The notes: generated by a model not told the origin, from the sequence alone. DNA of 64,000 nt from Coprobacter tertius (GCF_024330105.1 NZ_JANDHW010000001.1:372001-436000), one strand, 5' to 3'. Shown: positions 53,893-63,331, counted from the stretch's first letter. A program made the numbers and translations.

Positions 53893-54045
53893 TTATCCGT
53901 TGTATTCGTCAGATACAGTTAATTTTTTTCTGCCTTTGGCACGACGGCTGGCTAATACTCTGCGACCGTTAGCGGTAGCCATTCTCGAGCGAAAGCCATG
54001 TTTGTTCTTTCTCTTTCTGTTTGAGGGTTGAAATGTTCTCTTCAT
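53893..54045 (-). CDS. rpmH: 50S ribosomal protein L34
   Basis: 50 residues: [20 protein letters not shown], then [20 protein letters not shown] and a short acidic tail (SDEYNG). This is a complete L34. It is below 60 codons and easily missed. Its usual neighbours rnpA and dnaA are not here; the next gene on the other side is efp, divergent. Confidence 0.98.
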   Translation of the reverse strand: MKRTFQPSNRKRKNKHGFRSRMATANGRRVLASRRAKGRKKLTVSDEYNG

Positions 54046-54086
54046 TACCGTATATTTTAATCGTTATTATTCAAAAATTCGGACTG

Positions 54087-54117
54087 CAAAAATAGACACT
54101 TTTTTTTAATAAACAAA
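54087..54117 (-). promoter_or_regulatory. Full-consensus promoter for rpmH
   Basis: On the minus strand: TTTG (54117-54114), 19 bases, TATTTTTG (54094-54087), then about 41 bases to the ATG. Confidence 0.8.
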
Positions 54118-54261
54118 CACTTACCCTTTAAAATGCTGAAACTTTTTCATTTTTGTGCTTCTGTAAGAAGATCTTTATAACCCTATAACCCTTACAATTT
54201 TCCTTAACTACTCCTGCCGAAAAATGTTTCACCCATACTTTCAATATATTACATTTTTTAC

Positions 54262-54269
54262 TACCTTTG
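54262..54269 (+). promoter_or_regulatory. -7 box for efp
   Basis: TACCTTTG; the leader would be about 95 bases. No good -33 match. Confidence 0.5.
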
Positions 54270-54367
54270 TCGCGCCACGTGTCTTATGCTGGCAATCAAT
54301 ACCTGTCGGAAGGTTTTTCGTTCAGGTGATCAGCGAAAATATATTAAAACAGATAAAGAATATTTTT

Positions 54368-54931
54368 ATGGCAACTACTGCAGATTTCAGAAATGGAATG
54401 TGTCTCGATATCGACGGCACTTATTATTTTATTGTAGAATTTTTACATGTAAAACCCGGTAAAGGACCGGCTTTTGTACGTACAAAGCTGAGAAATGTCG
54501 TTACCGGACGTATTCTGGATAAAACATGGAATGCAGGTGTAAAAGTGGAGGAAGTTCGTATCGAACGTCGTCCTTATCAGTTCTTATATAAAGATGATAT
54601 GGGTTATAACTTTATGCATACCGAGACTTACGAACAGGTATCTATCCCGGGAGAAAGTATCGAGGGAGTGCAGTTTTTGAAGGAAGGTGATGTTGTAGAA
54701 GCAATGGTACATGCTGCTTCGGATACGATACTTACATGCGAAATGCCCCCGAATGTTGTTCTTGAAGTGACTTATACCGAACCGGGTTTAAAGGGAGATA
54801 CCGCAACAAATACATTGAAACCCGCGACAGTAGAAACAGGTGCCGAAGTGCGAGTTCCTCTTTTTATAAATGTAGGTGAAAAAATAAAGATCGATACTCG
54901 TACGGGCGATTATCTCGAACGAGTAAGATAA
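54368..54931 (+). CDS. efp: Elongation factor P
   Basis: 187 residues from the ATG at 54368 ([14 protein letters not shown]). Three-barrel protein that rescues ribosomes stalled at polyproline. The KOW-like first domain has [14 protein letters not shown] with Lys32 at the loop tip, the site modified in many bacteria; [14 protein letters not shown]-like sequence ends the protein. The frame can be read further upstream but only through the promoter. No modification gene is nearby. Confidence 0.97.
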   Translation: MATTADFRNGMCLDIDGTYYFIVEFLHVKPGKGPAFVRTKLRNVVTGRILDKTWNAGVKVEEVRIERRPYQFLYKDDMGYNFMHTETYEQVSIPGESIEGVQFLKEGDVVEAMVHAASDTILTCEMPPNVVLEVTYTEPGLKGDTATNTLKPATVETGAEVRVPLFINVGEKIKIDTRTGDYLERVR

Positions 54932-54959
54932 AATTTCTTTTCTTAAAACATATTTTTCG

Positions 54960-54995
54960 GGGATTTTTGTTTCTAACGAAAATCCCTGTTTTTAT
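54960..54995 (+). terminator. Terminator after efp
   Basis: GGGATTTT/AAAATCCC stem with an 11-base loop, then TGTTTTTATT. Confidence 0.85.
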
Positions 54996-55089
54996 TATTG
55001 TGGCGTGGTTTTGTCGAATGTTTCTGTTTAATCAATTGCTTTTTTTATTCGGCGTGAAAATTACAGAATACTCCAATAAAAACGGATAT

Positions 55090-55141
55090 AATATAATCTG
55101 CTTATGGCAGAATAGTCTGCCATAAGCAGATTATATTTTTT
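55090..55141. terminator. Terminator hairpin between efp and the small helical protein gene
   Basis: 22-base perfect stem (55090-55111 with 55116-55137), 4-base loop ATAG, T-rich on both strands; likely ends the minus-strand gene at 55156. Confidence 0.88.
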
Positions 55142-55155
55142 ACAGGGACTTCCGG

Positions 55156-55395
55156 TTATTTCTCATCCGGATCTTTTTTTGTTGAATGAATCTTTTGGTT
55201 GATAGAATCGGCTACCTGAGAACCGGCTTGTTTAATGACTTCTATTGTTTCCGTTGCCTTTTCTTTTACGGTTTCGACAATATCGCCTGCTTTATCCTTA
55301 AGTTGGTCTTTTTTGAGTTTGGCCTGTGCTTTAGTAATGTCGGCCATGTCTTCAAGCTGCTCTTTGGCGTTGCTCACTTTTCTTTCGGCATCCAT
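55156..55395 (-). CDS. Small amphipathic helical protein, unknown
   Basis: 79 residues, no Cys, no aromatic residues, about one third charged: MDAERKVSNAKEQLEDMADI, then KDKAGDIVETVKEKATETIE. The spacing of hydrophobic and charged residues suggests one long amphipathic helix with loose 11-residue periodicity, as in LEA-like, CsbD-like or YtxH-tail stress proteins. No signal peptide or membrane segment. It is flanked by terminators and is probably monocistronic. A real gene on coding grounds, but function is not assigned. Confidence 0.75.
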   Translation of the reverse strand: MDAERKVSNAKEQLEDMADITKAQAKLKKDQLKDKAGDIVETVKEKATETIEVIKQAGSQVADSINQKIHSTKKDPDEK

Positions 55396-55529
55396 AATCT
55401 ATGTTTTTTATTTATTAATGACTATGATTTATTACGTTTATACTATGAAAAAAGTTTGTGAGATTAAGGTTCTTTGTAGCTCTATTCGCAACTTTTATAT
55501 AACATTTCCCGATTATGCAAAAAGTGTTG

Positions 55530-55537
55530 TATCTTTG
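55530..55537 (+). promoter_or_regulatory. -7 box for queC
   Basis: TATCTTTG. Initiation near 55544 would put the riboswitch-like element about 13 bases from the 5' end of the message. Confidence 0.5.
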
Positions 55538-55556
55538 TCGGTAGAAGGAGTATCTT

Positions 55557-55587
55557 CCGTGTGCTTGAACACCACGTAAAAAACAAG
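55557..55587 (+). promoter_or_regulatory. Probable preQ1-I riboswitch in the queC leader
   Basis: A compact H-type pseudoknot can be drawn: P1 CGTG (55558-55561) with CACG (55573-55576); loop bases CTTG (5564-67 within 55564-55567) with the tail CAAG (55584-55587); the A-rich connector TAAAAAA (55577-55583) lies between. The loop carries ACACC, the conserved stretch whose C contacts preQ1 in the B. subtilis queC aptamer, and the CTTG loop corresponds to its CTAG. It sits 86 bases before queC, a preQ1 pathway gene. No clear terminator follows, so control may be translational. P1 is short (4 pairs). Confidence 0.72.
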
Positions 55588-55673
55588 ATAATTACTGCCG
55601 ATTTATATTATGGTCACCTGTTTCGTACTCGGGAAATTTCCTTCCATACAATTCTATTTTAATAATATCGAAT

Positions 55674-56354
55674 ATGGAACAGAAAAAAAAAGCATTGGTT
55701 TGTTTTTCGGGAGGACAAGATTCTACCACGTGTCTTTATTGGGCGCTTGCTCATTTCGATGAGGTTTATGCAGTCAGTTTCGTATATGGGCAAAAACATT
55801 CGTTAGAAGTAGAAATGGCTCATAAGATTGCCGATAAGGCAGGAGTCCCTTTTGAGGTGCTCGATGTATCGCTGATGGCTCAAATGACTGATAATTCGCT
55901 GACGAATCCGGCTGTTGTAATGGATGAGGAAAAACCGGATAATACATATCCTAATACATTTGTGCCCGGCCGTAATATGGTATTTCTTACTTTCGCCGCT
56001 ATTATTGCTTTTCAAAAAGGAATACAAAATTTGGTTACAGGTGTTTCGCAAGCTGATTTTAGCGGATATCCTGATTGCCGGGATACTTTTATACGGTCAT
56101 TGAATGTCTCTTTGAATTTGGCAATGGATTACCCGTTTACAATACATACGCCGCTGATGTGGCTCGACAAAGAAGCAGTATGGGCGCTTTCTGATGAATT
56201 AGGCGTTTTTGATTTGGTGCGTTACGAAACACTGACTTGTTATAATGGTATCCCGGGAGACGGATGCGGGCGTTGTCCGGCTTGTAAATTGAGGCGTAAG
56301 GGACTTGAAAATTATTTAAGCACAAAGAAAAAGGGGAGAGTACAAAAGGTCTAA
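55674..56354 (+). CDS. queC: 7-cyano-7-deazaguanine synthase QueC
   Basis: 226 residues. It makes preQ0 from 7-carboxy-7-deazaguanine with ATP and ammonia on the route to queuosine. The PP-loop SGGQDSTT is at 12-19 and the zinc-binding cysteines are in the C-terminal LTCYNG and [12 protein letters not shown] segments. queD, queE and queF are not adjacent: the next gene is a glycosyltransferase. A preQ1-like aptamer precedes it. Confidence 0.96.
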   Translation: MEQKKKALVCFSGGQDSTTCLYWALAHFDEVYAVSFVYGQKHSLEVEMAHKIADKAGVPFEVLDVSLMAQMTDNSLTNPAVVMDEEKPDNTYPNTFVPGRNMVFLTFAAIIAFQKGIQNLVTGVSQADFSGYPDCRDTFIRSLNVSLNLAMDYPFTIHTPLMWLDKEAVWALSDELGVFDLVRYETLTCYNGIPGDGCGRCPACKLRRKGLENYLSTKKKGRVQKV

Positions 56355-56443
56355 TTTGCTAAACTGGCATGATTTTCAGATAGGAAAGATGATTATTCGA
56401 CATATTTCTTTTACCTTTAACCCGTAAATACAAAATTATTGCT

Positions 56444-57400
56444 ATGCCTTTTTTTTCGGTTATCGTACCGGTTTATAACCGGCCTGATGAGATAAACGAG
56501 TTGCTCGAAACCCTTACCCGGCAAACCGATCTCGATTTTGAGGTTATTGTCGTGGAGGATGGTTCTTCACGACGCTGTGAAGATATCGTAAAGTTTTATG
56601 ATGGGGTACTCGATATTACTTATTATGAAAAAACGAATACCGGACCCGGAGGTACACGCAATTACGGGGCACAACGGGCTAATGGTGAATATTTTGTTTT
56701 TTTCGATTCGGACTGCCTGATTCCCGAAGGTTATTTTTCGGCAGTTAAGCATTTCCTGAAAAATAATTATGTCGATTTGTATGGAGGACCGGATCGGGAA
56801 CACCGTTCTTTTTCTCCGATTCAAAAGGCTATAAATTATTCGATGACGGCTATGTTGACGACTGGAGGAATTCGAGGTAAGAAAACATCGATGGAAAAAT
56901 TTAATCCTCGTAGTTTCAATATGGGAATATCCAAAAGAGCTTTTGATACGGTAGGTGGTTTTTCAGGGATGAGGGCCGGAGAAGATATCGATATGAGTTT
57001 GCGTATCAGAAATGCCGGTTTCGAGAGTGCGCTTATTTCCGAAGCGTTCGTTTATCACAAACGTCGAGTCGATTTCGGTTCGTTTTTTTGCCAGGTGAAA
57101 GCGTTTGGGGGAGCACGAATCGATTTATTCCGTAAGTATCCGTACTCATTGAAACCGGTGCATCTTTTGCCGGCTGTATTTGTTCTCGGAACAGTTTTCT
57201 TGATCGTTTTTTCTTTTTTTCAGCTTTGGGCATTATTGCCTCTCGGACTTTATTTCTTCGGTATATTTGTTGAATCGTTGTGGATGAACCGGAGTGTTTA
57301 TATCGCTATACTTTCGATACCTGCTGCTGTCATACAGTTGGGTGGATATGGGATCGGATTTCTGAATGCGGCTTTTAAGAAATTGGTGTTAAATAAATGA
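56444..57400 (+). CDS. Family 2 glycosyltransferase with C-terminal membrane segments
   Basis: 318 residues. GT-A fold: SVIVPVYNRPDEINELLETL at 5-24, VVEDGSS near 38, FFDSDCLIP (the DxD-like metal site, near 88) and AGEDIDMSLRIRNAGF near 177. Two hydrophobic segments (about 245-290) anchor it to the membrane. It probably adds a sugar to a lipid-linked glycan; no other glycan genes surround it. A near-consensus TACCTTTA lies 30 bases upstream, so it may have its own promoter. Confidence 0.88.
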   Translation: MPFFSVIVPVYNRPDEINELLETLTRQTDLDFEVIVVEDGSSRRCEDIVKFYDGVLDITYYEKTNTGPGGTRNYGAQRANGEYFVFFDSDCLIPEGYFSAVKHFLKNNYVDLYGGPDREHRSFSPIQKAINYSMTAMLTTGGIRGKKTSMEKFNPRSFNMGISKRAFDTVGGFSGMRAGEDIDMSLRIRNAGFESALISEAFVYHKRRVDFGSFFCQVKAFGGARIDLFRKYPYSLKPVHLLPAVFVLGTVFLIVFSFFQLWALLPLGLYFFGIFVESLWMNRSVYIAILSIPAAVIQLGGYGIGFLNAAFKKLVLNK

Positions 57401-57415
57401 TTCATTCGTTTTTTT

Positions 57416-58114
57416 ATGAATTGCAAGGAGAAATTAAGTATCTCCCGGTGGGCGGAAGAAGACCGTCCTCGGGAAAAAATGTTATCTAAAGGGATTAAAA
57501 CATTAACTAATGCCGAGTTGATTGCGATTCTTATCGGGTCGGGAAATATTCGTGAATCGGCAGTCGAGTTGTCTCAACGTATCCTTAACAGTGTAGATGA
57601 TAGTCTTAATCAATTAGGGAAGCTAAGTGTAAACGATTTGACCGAACCTTTCGACGGAATCGGTCAGGCAAAAGCGATCAGTATAATTGCTGCTCTCGAG
57701 TTGGGACGCCGGCGTAAAAGCGAAGAAATCGTACAACGTAAAAAAATAACCTGTAGCGAAGATGCTTATCGATTATTATATGCAAGTTTGGTGGATTTAC
57801 CTTATGAGGAGTTTTGGGTAATATTTCTGAATCCGGCAAATCGTATATTGTGCACTCAAAAAGTGAGTCAAGGAGGTACGTCCTTTACATCAGTAGATGT
57901 AAAGCTGGTTCTGAAACCGGCAATAGAAAAACAAGCCTCTTCTATCGTGTTATGTCATAATCATCCTTCGAATAATCGTCAACCCAGCCAAGCCGACCGT
58001 CAACTGACTAAAAAAATAAAAGAAGGAGCCGCACTACTAGACATACGTATTCTCGATCATATCATTGTTTGCGATGACGGTTATTATAGTTTTGCCGATG
58101 AAGGGATTATTTGA
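57416..58114 (+). CDS. radC: RadC-family JAB1/MPN protein
   Basis: 232 residues. An N-terminal helix-hairpin-helix UPF0758 region (about 1-100, ISRWAEEDRPREKML) is followed by the JAMM domain with the metal motif HNHPSNNRQPSQAD (about 182-195). Widely labelled a DNA-repair protein, but its true role is not established. It lies 16 bases after the glycosyltransferase and ends at a strong terminator. Confidence 0.95.
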   Translation: MNCKEKLSISRWAEEDRPREKMLSKGIKTLTNAELIAILIGSGNIRESAVELSQRILNSVDDSLNQLGKLSVNDLTEPFDGIGQAKAISIIAALELGRRRKSEEIVQRKKITCSEDAYRLLYASLVDLPYEEFWVIFLNPANRILCTQKVSQGGTSFTSVDVKLVLKPAIEKQASSIVLCHNHPSNNRQPSQADRQLTKKIKEGAALLDIRILDHIIVCDDGYYSFADEGII

Positions 58115-58125
58115 TGATTGGGTAT

Positions 58126-58169
58126 TAAGAAAATGGCGAATTTTACAAGTAAAATTCGCCATTTTCTTA
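58126..58169. terminator. Bidirectional terminator between radC and dsbD
   Basis: 21-base perfect stem (58126-58146 with 58149-58169), loop AA; T-rich on each outgoing strand. Confidence 0.9.
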
Positions 58170-58180
58170 TAGTTGCGTTT

Positions 58181-60226
58181 TTATTCTTTTTCTTTGTAAC
58201 TTTTTAATCCGCTTTTCAGAAATTGTACATATTTCGGAACATTTTCATTGTATGAATATGAGCCGGCTAACGGTTCTCCTTCGTTATCGAGCAGTACGTA
58301 AAAAGGCTGTGCATTGGCACCGAATTTATGACGTTGCAAATAACTCCATTTATCACCAATTGTTTTTAATGTGCGTTGTTTACCATTTTCGGTAACTTTA
58401 ATCGGTTCTTTCAGAGGAGTCTTATCATCTACCATTAGCGTAATAAGCACATAATCGTTATCTATGATCGATTTTACTGAAGGATCACTCCATACAGCTG
58501 CTTCCATTTTACGGCAGTTTACGCAACCGTATCCTGAAAAATCGATCATTACGGGTTTTCCTTTTTCTTTTGCATAAGCCATACCGGCGTCATAATCTTC
58601 ATATTTGGCATGTACTTCTTGGTCGTATAGATTAAAATCCTGGGTACGCAAGGGGGGAGTAAATGCACTGATCGCTTTTAGCGGGGCTCCCCAAAGACCT
58701 GGTAGCATATATACGGCAAAGGAGAATGATATAATTGCCAGAAATAAACGGGGAGTTGAAATATGTTTAAGATCGCTGTCGTGAGGCAATTTCAGTTTTC
58801 CCAATAAATATACCCCCAAAAGCATGAATATGACAATCCATAGGGAAACGAAAACTTCCCGGTCGAGTATTCGCCAACCATAGGCCAAATCGGCTACTGA
58901 TAAGAATTTAAGGGCAAGGGCCAGTTCGAGAAACCCTAATACAACTTTTACCGAGTTTAACCAGCCTCCCGATTTAGGCATCGATTGTAGCCATGATGGA
59001 AAGATCGCGAACAAGGAAAAAGGAATAGCTAATGCGACGGCAAATCCAGTCATCCCGATAGCGGGAGCTGTGATGCTACCCGATGATGCTGCTTCTACCA
59101 GTAGAGTCCCGATAATGGGGCCGGTACAAGAAAAAGATACCAATGTAAGAGTGAATGCCATAAAAAATATGCTCAATATCCCTGATGTGGAATCGGCTTT
59201 ACTGTCGAGTTTTGTTGTCCACGATGCCGGCAGAGTGAGCTCGAATGCACCGAAAAAAGAAACGGCGAATAAAACGAGCAATGCAAAGAATATAATATTG
59301 AAGACCGCATTGGTCGCCATATCATTTAAGGCACTGGCTCCGAATAGAATTGTAATAATGAGCCCTAAAAGAACATATATAACAATGATCGACAGCCCAT
59401 AGGTCATAGCGGCTCGTATCGATTTGCGGCGGTCTTTATTTCGTTTTAGGAAGAAACTTACTGTCATCGGTATCATGGGCCATACACAGGGGGTGACCAA
59501 AGCGAGCAAGCCGCCTCCGAAACCGGTAAGGAAAATCCAAAATAAACTGGAACTGTTGTGGGATTCATTGCCCTCATATGCATTTAGTTCTTCAATTACA
59601 GGGGTCCATAAATCATTATCTGTATTTTGTTTTAAAATGACTGTATTTGTTACATCCGAAGTATCTATTGGAGATGTAGTCGTATCTTTTATATCGGCTT
59701 TTTCAGTCGTTTTTGTAGTTTCTTCGGAGGTCTCGGCGATAGCGGGAGTCGCCGTTTTTGATTTAGTCGTTTGAGCTCTTTTTCCTGTAAATGTGAATGA
59801 TTCGGAAGTCGGCGGTAAACAATTTTTATCGTTACAAAGCATGTAATTAACATCTCCGGTAATAGTAAATACGGGATCGGTAACTTTTATTTTTTGTATA
59901 AAAGAAATTTCATTCTCGAACCATGTAAGTTCCATTTCGAAATTAGGGTCGTATTTATGTATCGGTTCTCTCGTAGGAGTTACTTTACCGACCAATTCGG
60001 CACCTTTTATTTCCGAAAATGTAAAGGTGGTAGAACTGGGTCCGTTTTCGGGAATGTGCTGACCGTAAAGATGCCATCCTTTATCTAATTTGGCCGTGAA
60101 AACAAGTTCTTGTTCATTTTCGCCGGTCTCTTTTACATTAAAACTCCATTTTAATGGATCCAGTATTTGTGCATTTATTAAAATACATAAACTCAGGAAC
60201 AGAGCAGAGCAGAAAAATCGTTTCAT
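58181..60226 (-). CDS. DsbD-like thiol:disulfide interchange protein
   Basis: 681 residues: signal peptide, an N-terminal immunoglobulin-like domain (about 20-140), a Ser/Thr-rich linker (about 150-210), eight membrane segments (about 220-500) with paired cysteines in TPCVWPMIP (near 249) and SFSCTGP (near 365), and a C-terminal thioredoxin domain with GCVNC (near 570). It moves electrons from cytoplasmic thioredoxin to periplasmic thiols, a plausible donor for proteins such as the TlpA-like lipoprotein at 42.4 kb. Gene stands alone. Confidence 0.93.
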   Translation of the reverse strand: MKRFFCSALFLSLCILINAQILDPLKWSFNVKETGENEQELVFTAKLDKGWHLYGQHIPENGPSSTTFTFSEIKGAELVGKVTPTREPIHKYDPNFEMELTWFENEISFIQKIKVTDPVFTITGDVNYMLCNDKNCLPPTSESFTFTGKRAQTTKSKTATPAIAETSEETTKTTEKADIKDTTTSPIDTSDVTNTVILKQNTDNDLWTPVIEELNAYEGNESHNSSSLFWIFLTGFGGGLLALVTPCVWPMIPMTVSFFLKRNKDRRKSIRAAMTYGLSIIVIYVLLGLIITILFGASALNDMATNAVFNIIFFALLVLFAVSFFGAFELTLPASWTTKLDSKADSTSGILSIFFMAFTLTLVSFSCTGPIIGTLLVEAASSGSITAPAIGMTGFAVALAIPFSLFAIFPSWLQSMPKSGGWLNSVKVVLGFLELALALKFLSVADLAYGWRILDREVFVSLWIVIFMLLGVYLLGKLKLPHDSDLKHISTPRLFLAIISFSFAVYMLPGLWGAPLKAISAFTPPLRTQDFNLYDQEVHAKYEDYDAGMAYAKEKGKPVMIDFSGYGCVNCRKMEAAVWSDPSVKSIIDNDYVLITLMVDDKTPLKEPIKVTENGKQRTLKTIGDKWSYLQRHKFGANAQPFYVLLDNEGEPLAGSYSYNENVPKYVQFLKSGLKSYKEKE

Positions 60227-60303
60227 TTTGTATGTGTTGTTGTTAATAAAAAATAGGTATTGAGAAAAATTAGGTGCAAGTTATGTATTTTTATGCTATC
60301 GGC

Positions 60304-60311
60304 CAAATTTA
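60304..60311 (-). promoter_or_regulatory. -7 box for the dsbD-like gene
   Basis: Reads TAAATTTG on the minus strand, about 78 bases before the ATG. Confidence 0.45.
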
Positions 60312-60376
60312 TACATAGGTAAACAAATAAGGGTATGATCTCTTCGGTGATTGTTTGATGGAAGATAATATGTATT

Positions 60377-61192
60377 TTAATGTCTTTCTTGATCGTGTTT
60401 CTTAAAAAGATCTATCATATCGAATACGGTTGGGTTGTGTATCGATAAACCACCATCGGCGACGATAGTTTGTCCTGTGACATACCGGGAATCTTCCGAA
60501 CCTAAAAATGCTACTATAGATGCGATATCTTCCGGTTCTCCCAAATAGTTGGTGGCCGATTCTTTCAAGAAAAGTTCCCGAATGTTATCCGGTAAATATT
60601 TTATGGCAGAAGGACTCAGTACGAGCCCGGGAGCAATCGCGTTGCAGCGGATATTTTTTTCTCCCATTTGTGTTGCAACATATTTTGTAAAATTTATTAC
60701 TCCGGCTTTACTTGCTCCGTATAGAGTACCTCGGAAATCGGCTGTTATACCGCTGATAGAAGCGATGTTTACGAAAACGCCTCCTCCTTGCTTCTCCATA
60801 TGCGGGATGCAGAGTTGGGTGAGATACATACAGCATCTCAGGTTAAGGTGGAACAGTTCATCGAAATAGGAGATATCCATATCGGCGATATCGAGATCCC
60901 GGCTGAGATCGTTTCCTCCGACATTATTTACAAGTAAATCGATATGTTTATATTCTTTTACGACAAAGTCGATGAGCGTTTTGCAACTGTTTAGTTCTAC
61001 TGCCGAGAAGAAAACGGCTTTTACGTTTGCACCTTCATCCTGTAACTTTTTTTCGAGTTTCAAAGCGCGTTCGTGTGAGAAATCGGCGATAACGACAGTG
61101 GCTCCTTCATTTACCAATCTTCTTACACAAGCTTCTCCTATTCCGCTGGCTCCTCCGGTAACAATAGCGGTTTTATTATCAAATCTTTTCAT
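60377..61192 (-). CDS. Short-chain dehydrogenase/reductase
   Basis: 271 residues, classical SDR. NAD(P) loop TGGASGIGEA (13-22), NNVGG (near 89), catalytic Ser in VNIASISG (near 143) and YGASKAG (near 158). A C-terminal DGGLSIHNPT closes the fold. The Asp at the end of strand 2 (VIADFS) favours NAD over NADP. Substrate unknown; best related to 3-oxoacyl reductase or 7-alpha-hydroxysteroid-type SDRs, which cannot be told apart here. Confidence 0.9.
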   Translation of the reverse strand: MKRFDNKTAIVTGGASGIGEACVRRLVNEGATVVIADFSHERALKLEKKLQDEGANVKAVFFSAVELNSCKTLIDFVVKEYKHIDLLVNNVGGNDLSRDLDIADMDISYFDELFHLNLRCCMYLTQLCIPHMEKQGGGVFVNIASISGITADFRGTLYGASKAGVINFTKYVATQMGEKNIRCNAIAPGLVLSPSAIKYLPDNIRELFLKESATNYLGEPEDIASIVAFLGSEDSRYVTGQTIVADGGLSIHNPTVFDMIDLFKKHDQERH

Positions 61193-61395
61193 TGTTCATA
61201 ATTTAAGTTTATCGAAAAAAGGTCTTTTATAGAATATGAAAACTTCTAAAAATAAACATTATGAAAGCTTTTATGTTTAAACTGAGAGATGTTTTAGAGG
61301 AGTAAATAAACAACTTTAACGATAAAAGAAAAGGATTTTTCTGATATTTGTCTCGGATAATATTTTATAATAAATAATCTGAACTTTTAAGAAAA

Positions 61396-61809
61396 ATGGC
61401 AACACTAAAACAAAAGGCTTCTGAGATTTTAGATCGTTGTAAGGTTGTAAATCTTGCATCTGTGACCTTCGATGGTTATCCTCGACCGGTACCTGTAAGT
61501 AAACTCAAAAATGACGGGATAATGCATATTTGGATTTCGACCGGTAGCAATTCTGAAAAAACGAAATATTTTCGTAAAAATAAAAAGGCGGGTTTATCCT
61601 TTTTCGAGGAAGGAAATAGTGTTGTTCTTATCGGACAAGTGAAAATTGTAACCGATATCAAAATCAAACGAGAACTTTTTAGTGATTGGATGTTGGCTCA
61701 TTTTCCTAGAGGAGTTGATGATCCCGAATATTGTATTCTTGAATTTGAGGCCGAAGAAGCCACTTTCTGGATCGATCGAAAGTTTGTTCATCGGCGTACT
61801 CGTTTATAG
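61396..61809 (+). CDS. Pyridoxamine 5'-phosphate oxidase-fold protein
   Basis: 137 residues. Split-barrel flavin-binding fold: LASVTFDGYPRPVPVSKL near the N-terminus, MHIWISTGSNSEKTKYFRKN in the middle, and ATFWIDRKFVHRRTRL at the end, as in the general-stress PNPOx-like group. Probably binds FMN or F420-like cofactors; the reaction is unknown. Monocistronic, convergent with tspO. Confidence 0.88.
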   Translation: MATLKQKASEILDRCKVVNLASVTFDGYPRPVPVSKLKNDGIMHIWISTGSNSEKTKYFRKNKKAGLSFFEEGNSVVLIGQVKIVTDIKIKRELFSDWMLAHFPRGVDDPEYCILEFEAEEATFWIDRKFVHRRTRL

Positions 61810-61815
61810 CGGTAT

Positions 61816-62280
61816 TTAATTATTATATAATATATACAGGTTGAGATAGGAGGCAAATGTAACCCATGCTATATAAGGTATAAATAACAAGGAACTGACG
61901 CGAAATTCTTTGTAAGTCCTTATTGAGTAATTAATGATGATGATATCGAGAGCCAGAATATCTATAAGTCCCCAAAATGGATTTTTGAAGTAAAAGAAAA
62001 GAATACTCCACATAAAATTCAGAAATAATTGTAGGGCGAATAATCCTATAAAATATTTTTTTCTCGTACTATCTGAGTTTATGATAAAACCGATCGAAAT
62101 TCCCATGCATAAGTATAAAATACTCCATGCTATCGGGAAAACGATATTGGGGGGAGTTAAAGTCGGTTTATTCAGAAATGGATACCAGTGTTCAATCGAA
62201 TCGGATTGTATAAAAGATGCGCTCACTCCTATTAAAAAGCAGATGATGATTGGAATCAGAAAGCCGGATATTTTTTTCAT
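61816..62280 (-). CDS. TspO/MBR-family tryptophan-rich membrane protein
   Basis: 154 residues with five membrane segments. Conserved WYPFLNKPTLTPPNIVFPIA (32-51) and W at SILYLCMG are TspO signatures, and FMWSILFFYFKNPFWGLIDI is the fourth/fifth segment. TspO binds and may degrade porphyrins, and responds to oxygen or stress in some bacteria. It ends 7 bases after the converging PNPOx gene. Confidence 0.92.
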   Translation of the reverse strand: MKKISGFLIPIIICFLIGVSASFIQSDSIEHWYPFLNKPTLTPPNIVFPIAWSILYLCMGISIGFIINSDSTRKKYFIGLFALQLFLNFMWSILFFYFKNPFWGLIDILALDIIIINYSIRTYKEFRVSSLLFIPYIAWVTFASYLNLYILYNN

Positions 62281-62413
62281 GTTATGTTTTTTATTTCAAA
62301 ACAAAAGGTGCTTACTGCCGGTTCGCTACTTTAGCCGATATTAACCTGATAAAAAGGTGTTTTTTCGCAATTATTAAACTTCAAGACTGTATTTGTTTCC
62401 TTTTTTTACAGTA

Positions 62414-63331
62414 TTATTTTTTGTAAGTGAGAGCGGCTTTATTTCGTAATGGAAATTTTCGTTCGGCTAGATATACACCAAATAATATGAGTCCGGCACC
62501 GAAGAGAGATATAAATGTTAAAGTTTCATTAAGGATAATGGACGATGCTAATAGTGTGACTAAAGGGTTGATATAAATATAATTTGTTGCTTGTATAATT
62601 CCTATTTTTTTAACAATTGTGTTCCACATGTAATAACAAAGCATAGAAGCGACAATACCGAGGAATAGTAAATTAAAGATAACACTTATGTTAGTGAAGA
62701 CAGATAAGTCTGGGAATGGTTGTTGTGTCAGTGCGAAAGGAAGTGCTGTAACAATTCCGTAAAAAAATACTTTTCTCGTGACGAACAGGGTGGGGTAGCG
62801 ATTTCCTATCTTTTTTAAAATAATACAATAAAATGCCCACATAAGGGCTGCGATAAGAGTTAATATATCGCCTAAAGGATTTATTTTAAGAATAAAGCTT
62901 CCGTTGAAAACGACTAAAGAAACTCCGGCAAGGGCAATCAGTGATCCGTAAATAAGGTTAGCGCTTAATCGTTCTTTTCGGTAAAACAGGAAAGAAAGTA
63001 ATGTTGTTAGTAAGGGTGATGTGCATACGATAAGAGAAACGTTAGAGGCGAAAGTTATGCCTAAGGCCGTATTTTCGGTAATAAAATATAATGATCCTCC
63101 ACAGAGGCCTGCACCTGCAAATAATAATTCGTCTCTTCCGTTTTTTAAAAATAATTTTGCGGGAGAAATTAGCCATATACCGATGTATGCCAATGTAAAA
63201 CGACTGATAAAAATTTCGGTAGGCGTAAGACCGTGAGAGATGAGTATTTTGGTAGAAACAAATGTAATTCCCCAAATACTAACTGTGATAATCGCAAGTA
63301 GATGATAAAAGAAATTGTTTCTCGGTTGCAT
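62414..63331 (-). CDS. EamA-family (DMT) transporter, second copy
   Basis: 305 residues from the ATG at 63331 (MQPRNNFFYHLL); the frame also opens with TTG two codons earlier. Ten membrane segments in two EamA halves, with VSIWGITFVSTKI at the start. It is not a recent duplicate of the copy at 20.4 kb, as the sequences differ throughout. Likely exports a small metabolite. A TACCTTTG box is 40 bases upstream. Confidence 0.9.
   Translation of the reverse strand: MQPRNNFFYHLLAIITVSIWGITFVSTKILISHGLTPTEIFISRFTLAYIGIWLISPAKLFLKNGRDELLFAGAGLCGGSLYFITENTALGITFASNVSLIVCTSPLLTTLLSFLFYRKERLSANLIYGSLIALAGVSLVVFNGSFILKINPLGDILTLIAALMWAFYCIILKKIGNRYPTLFVTRKVFFYGIVTALPFALTQQPFPDLSVFTNISVIFNLLFLGIVASMLCYYMWNTIVKKIGIIQATNYIYINPLVTLLASSIILNETLTFISLFGAGLILFGVYLAERKFPLRNKAALTYKK

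Noticed and set aside
20437-63331. The two EamA transporters as a recent duplication
   Set aside because: Their sequences differ along the full length and share only fold-level features.
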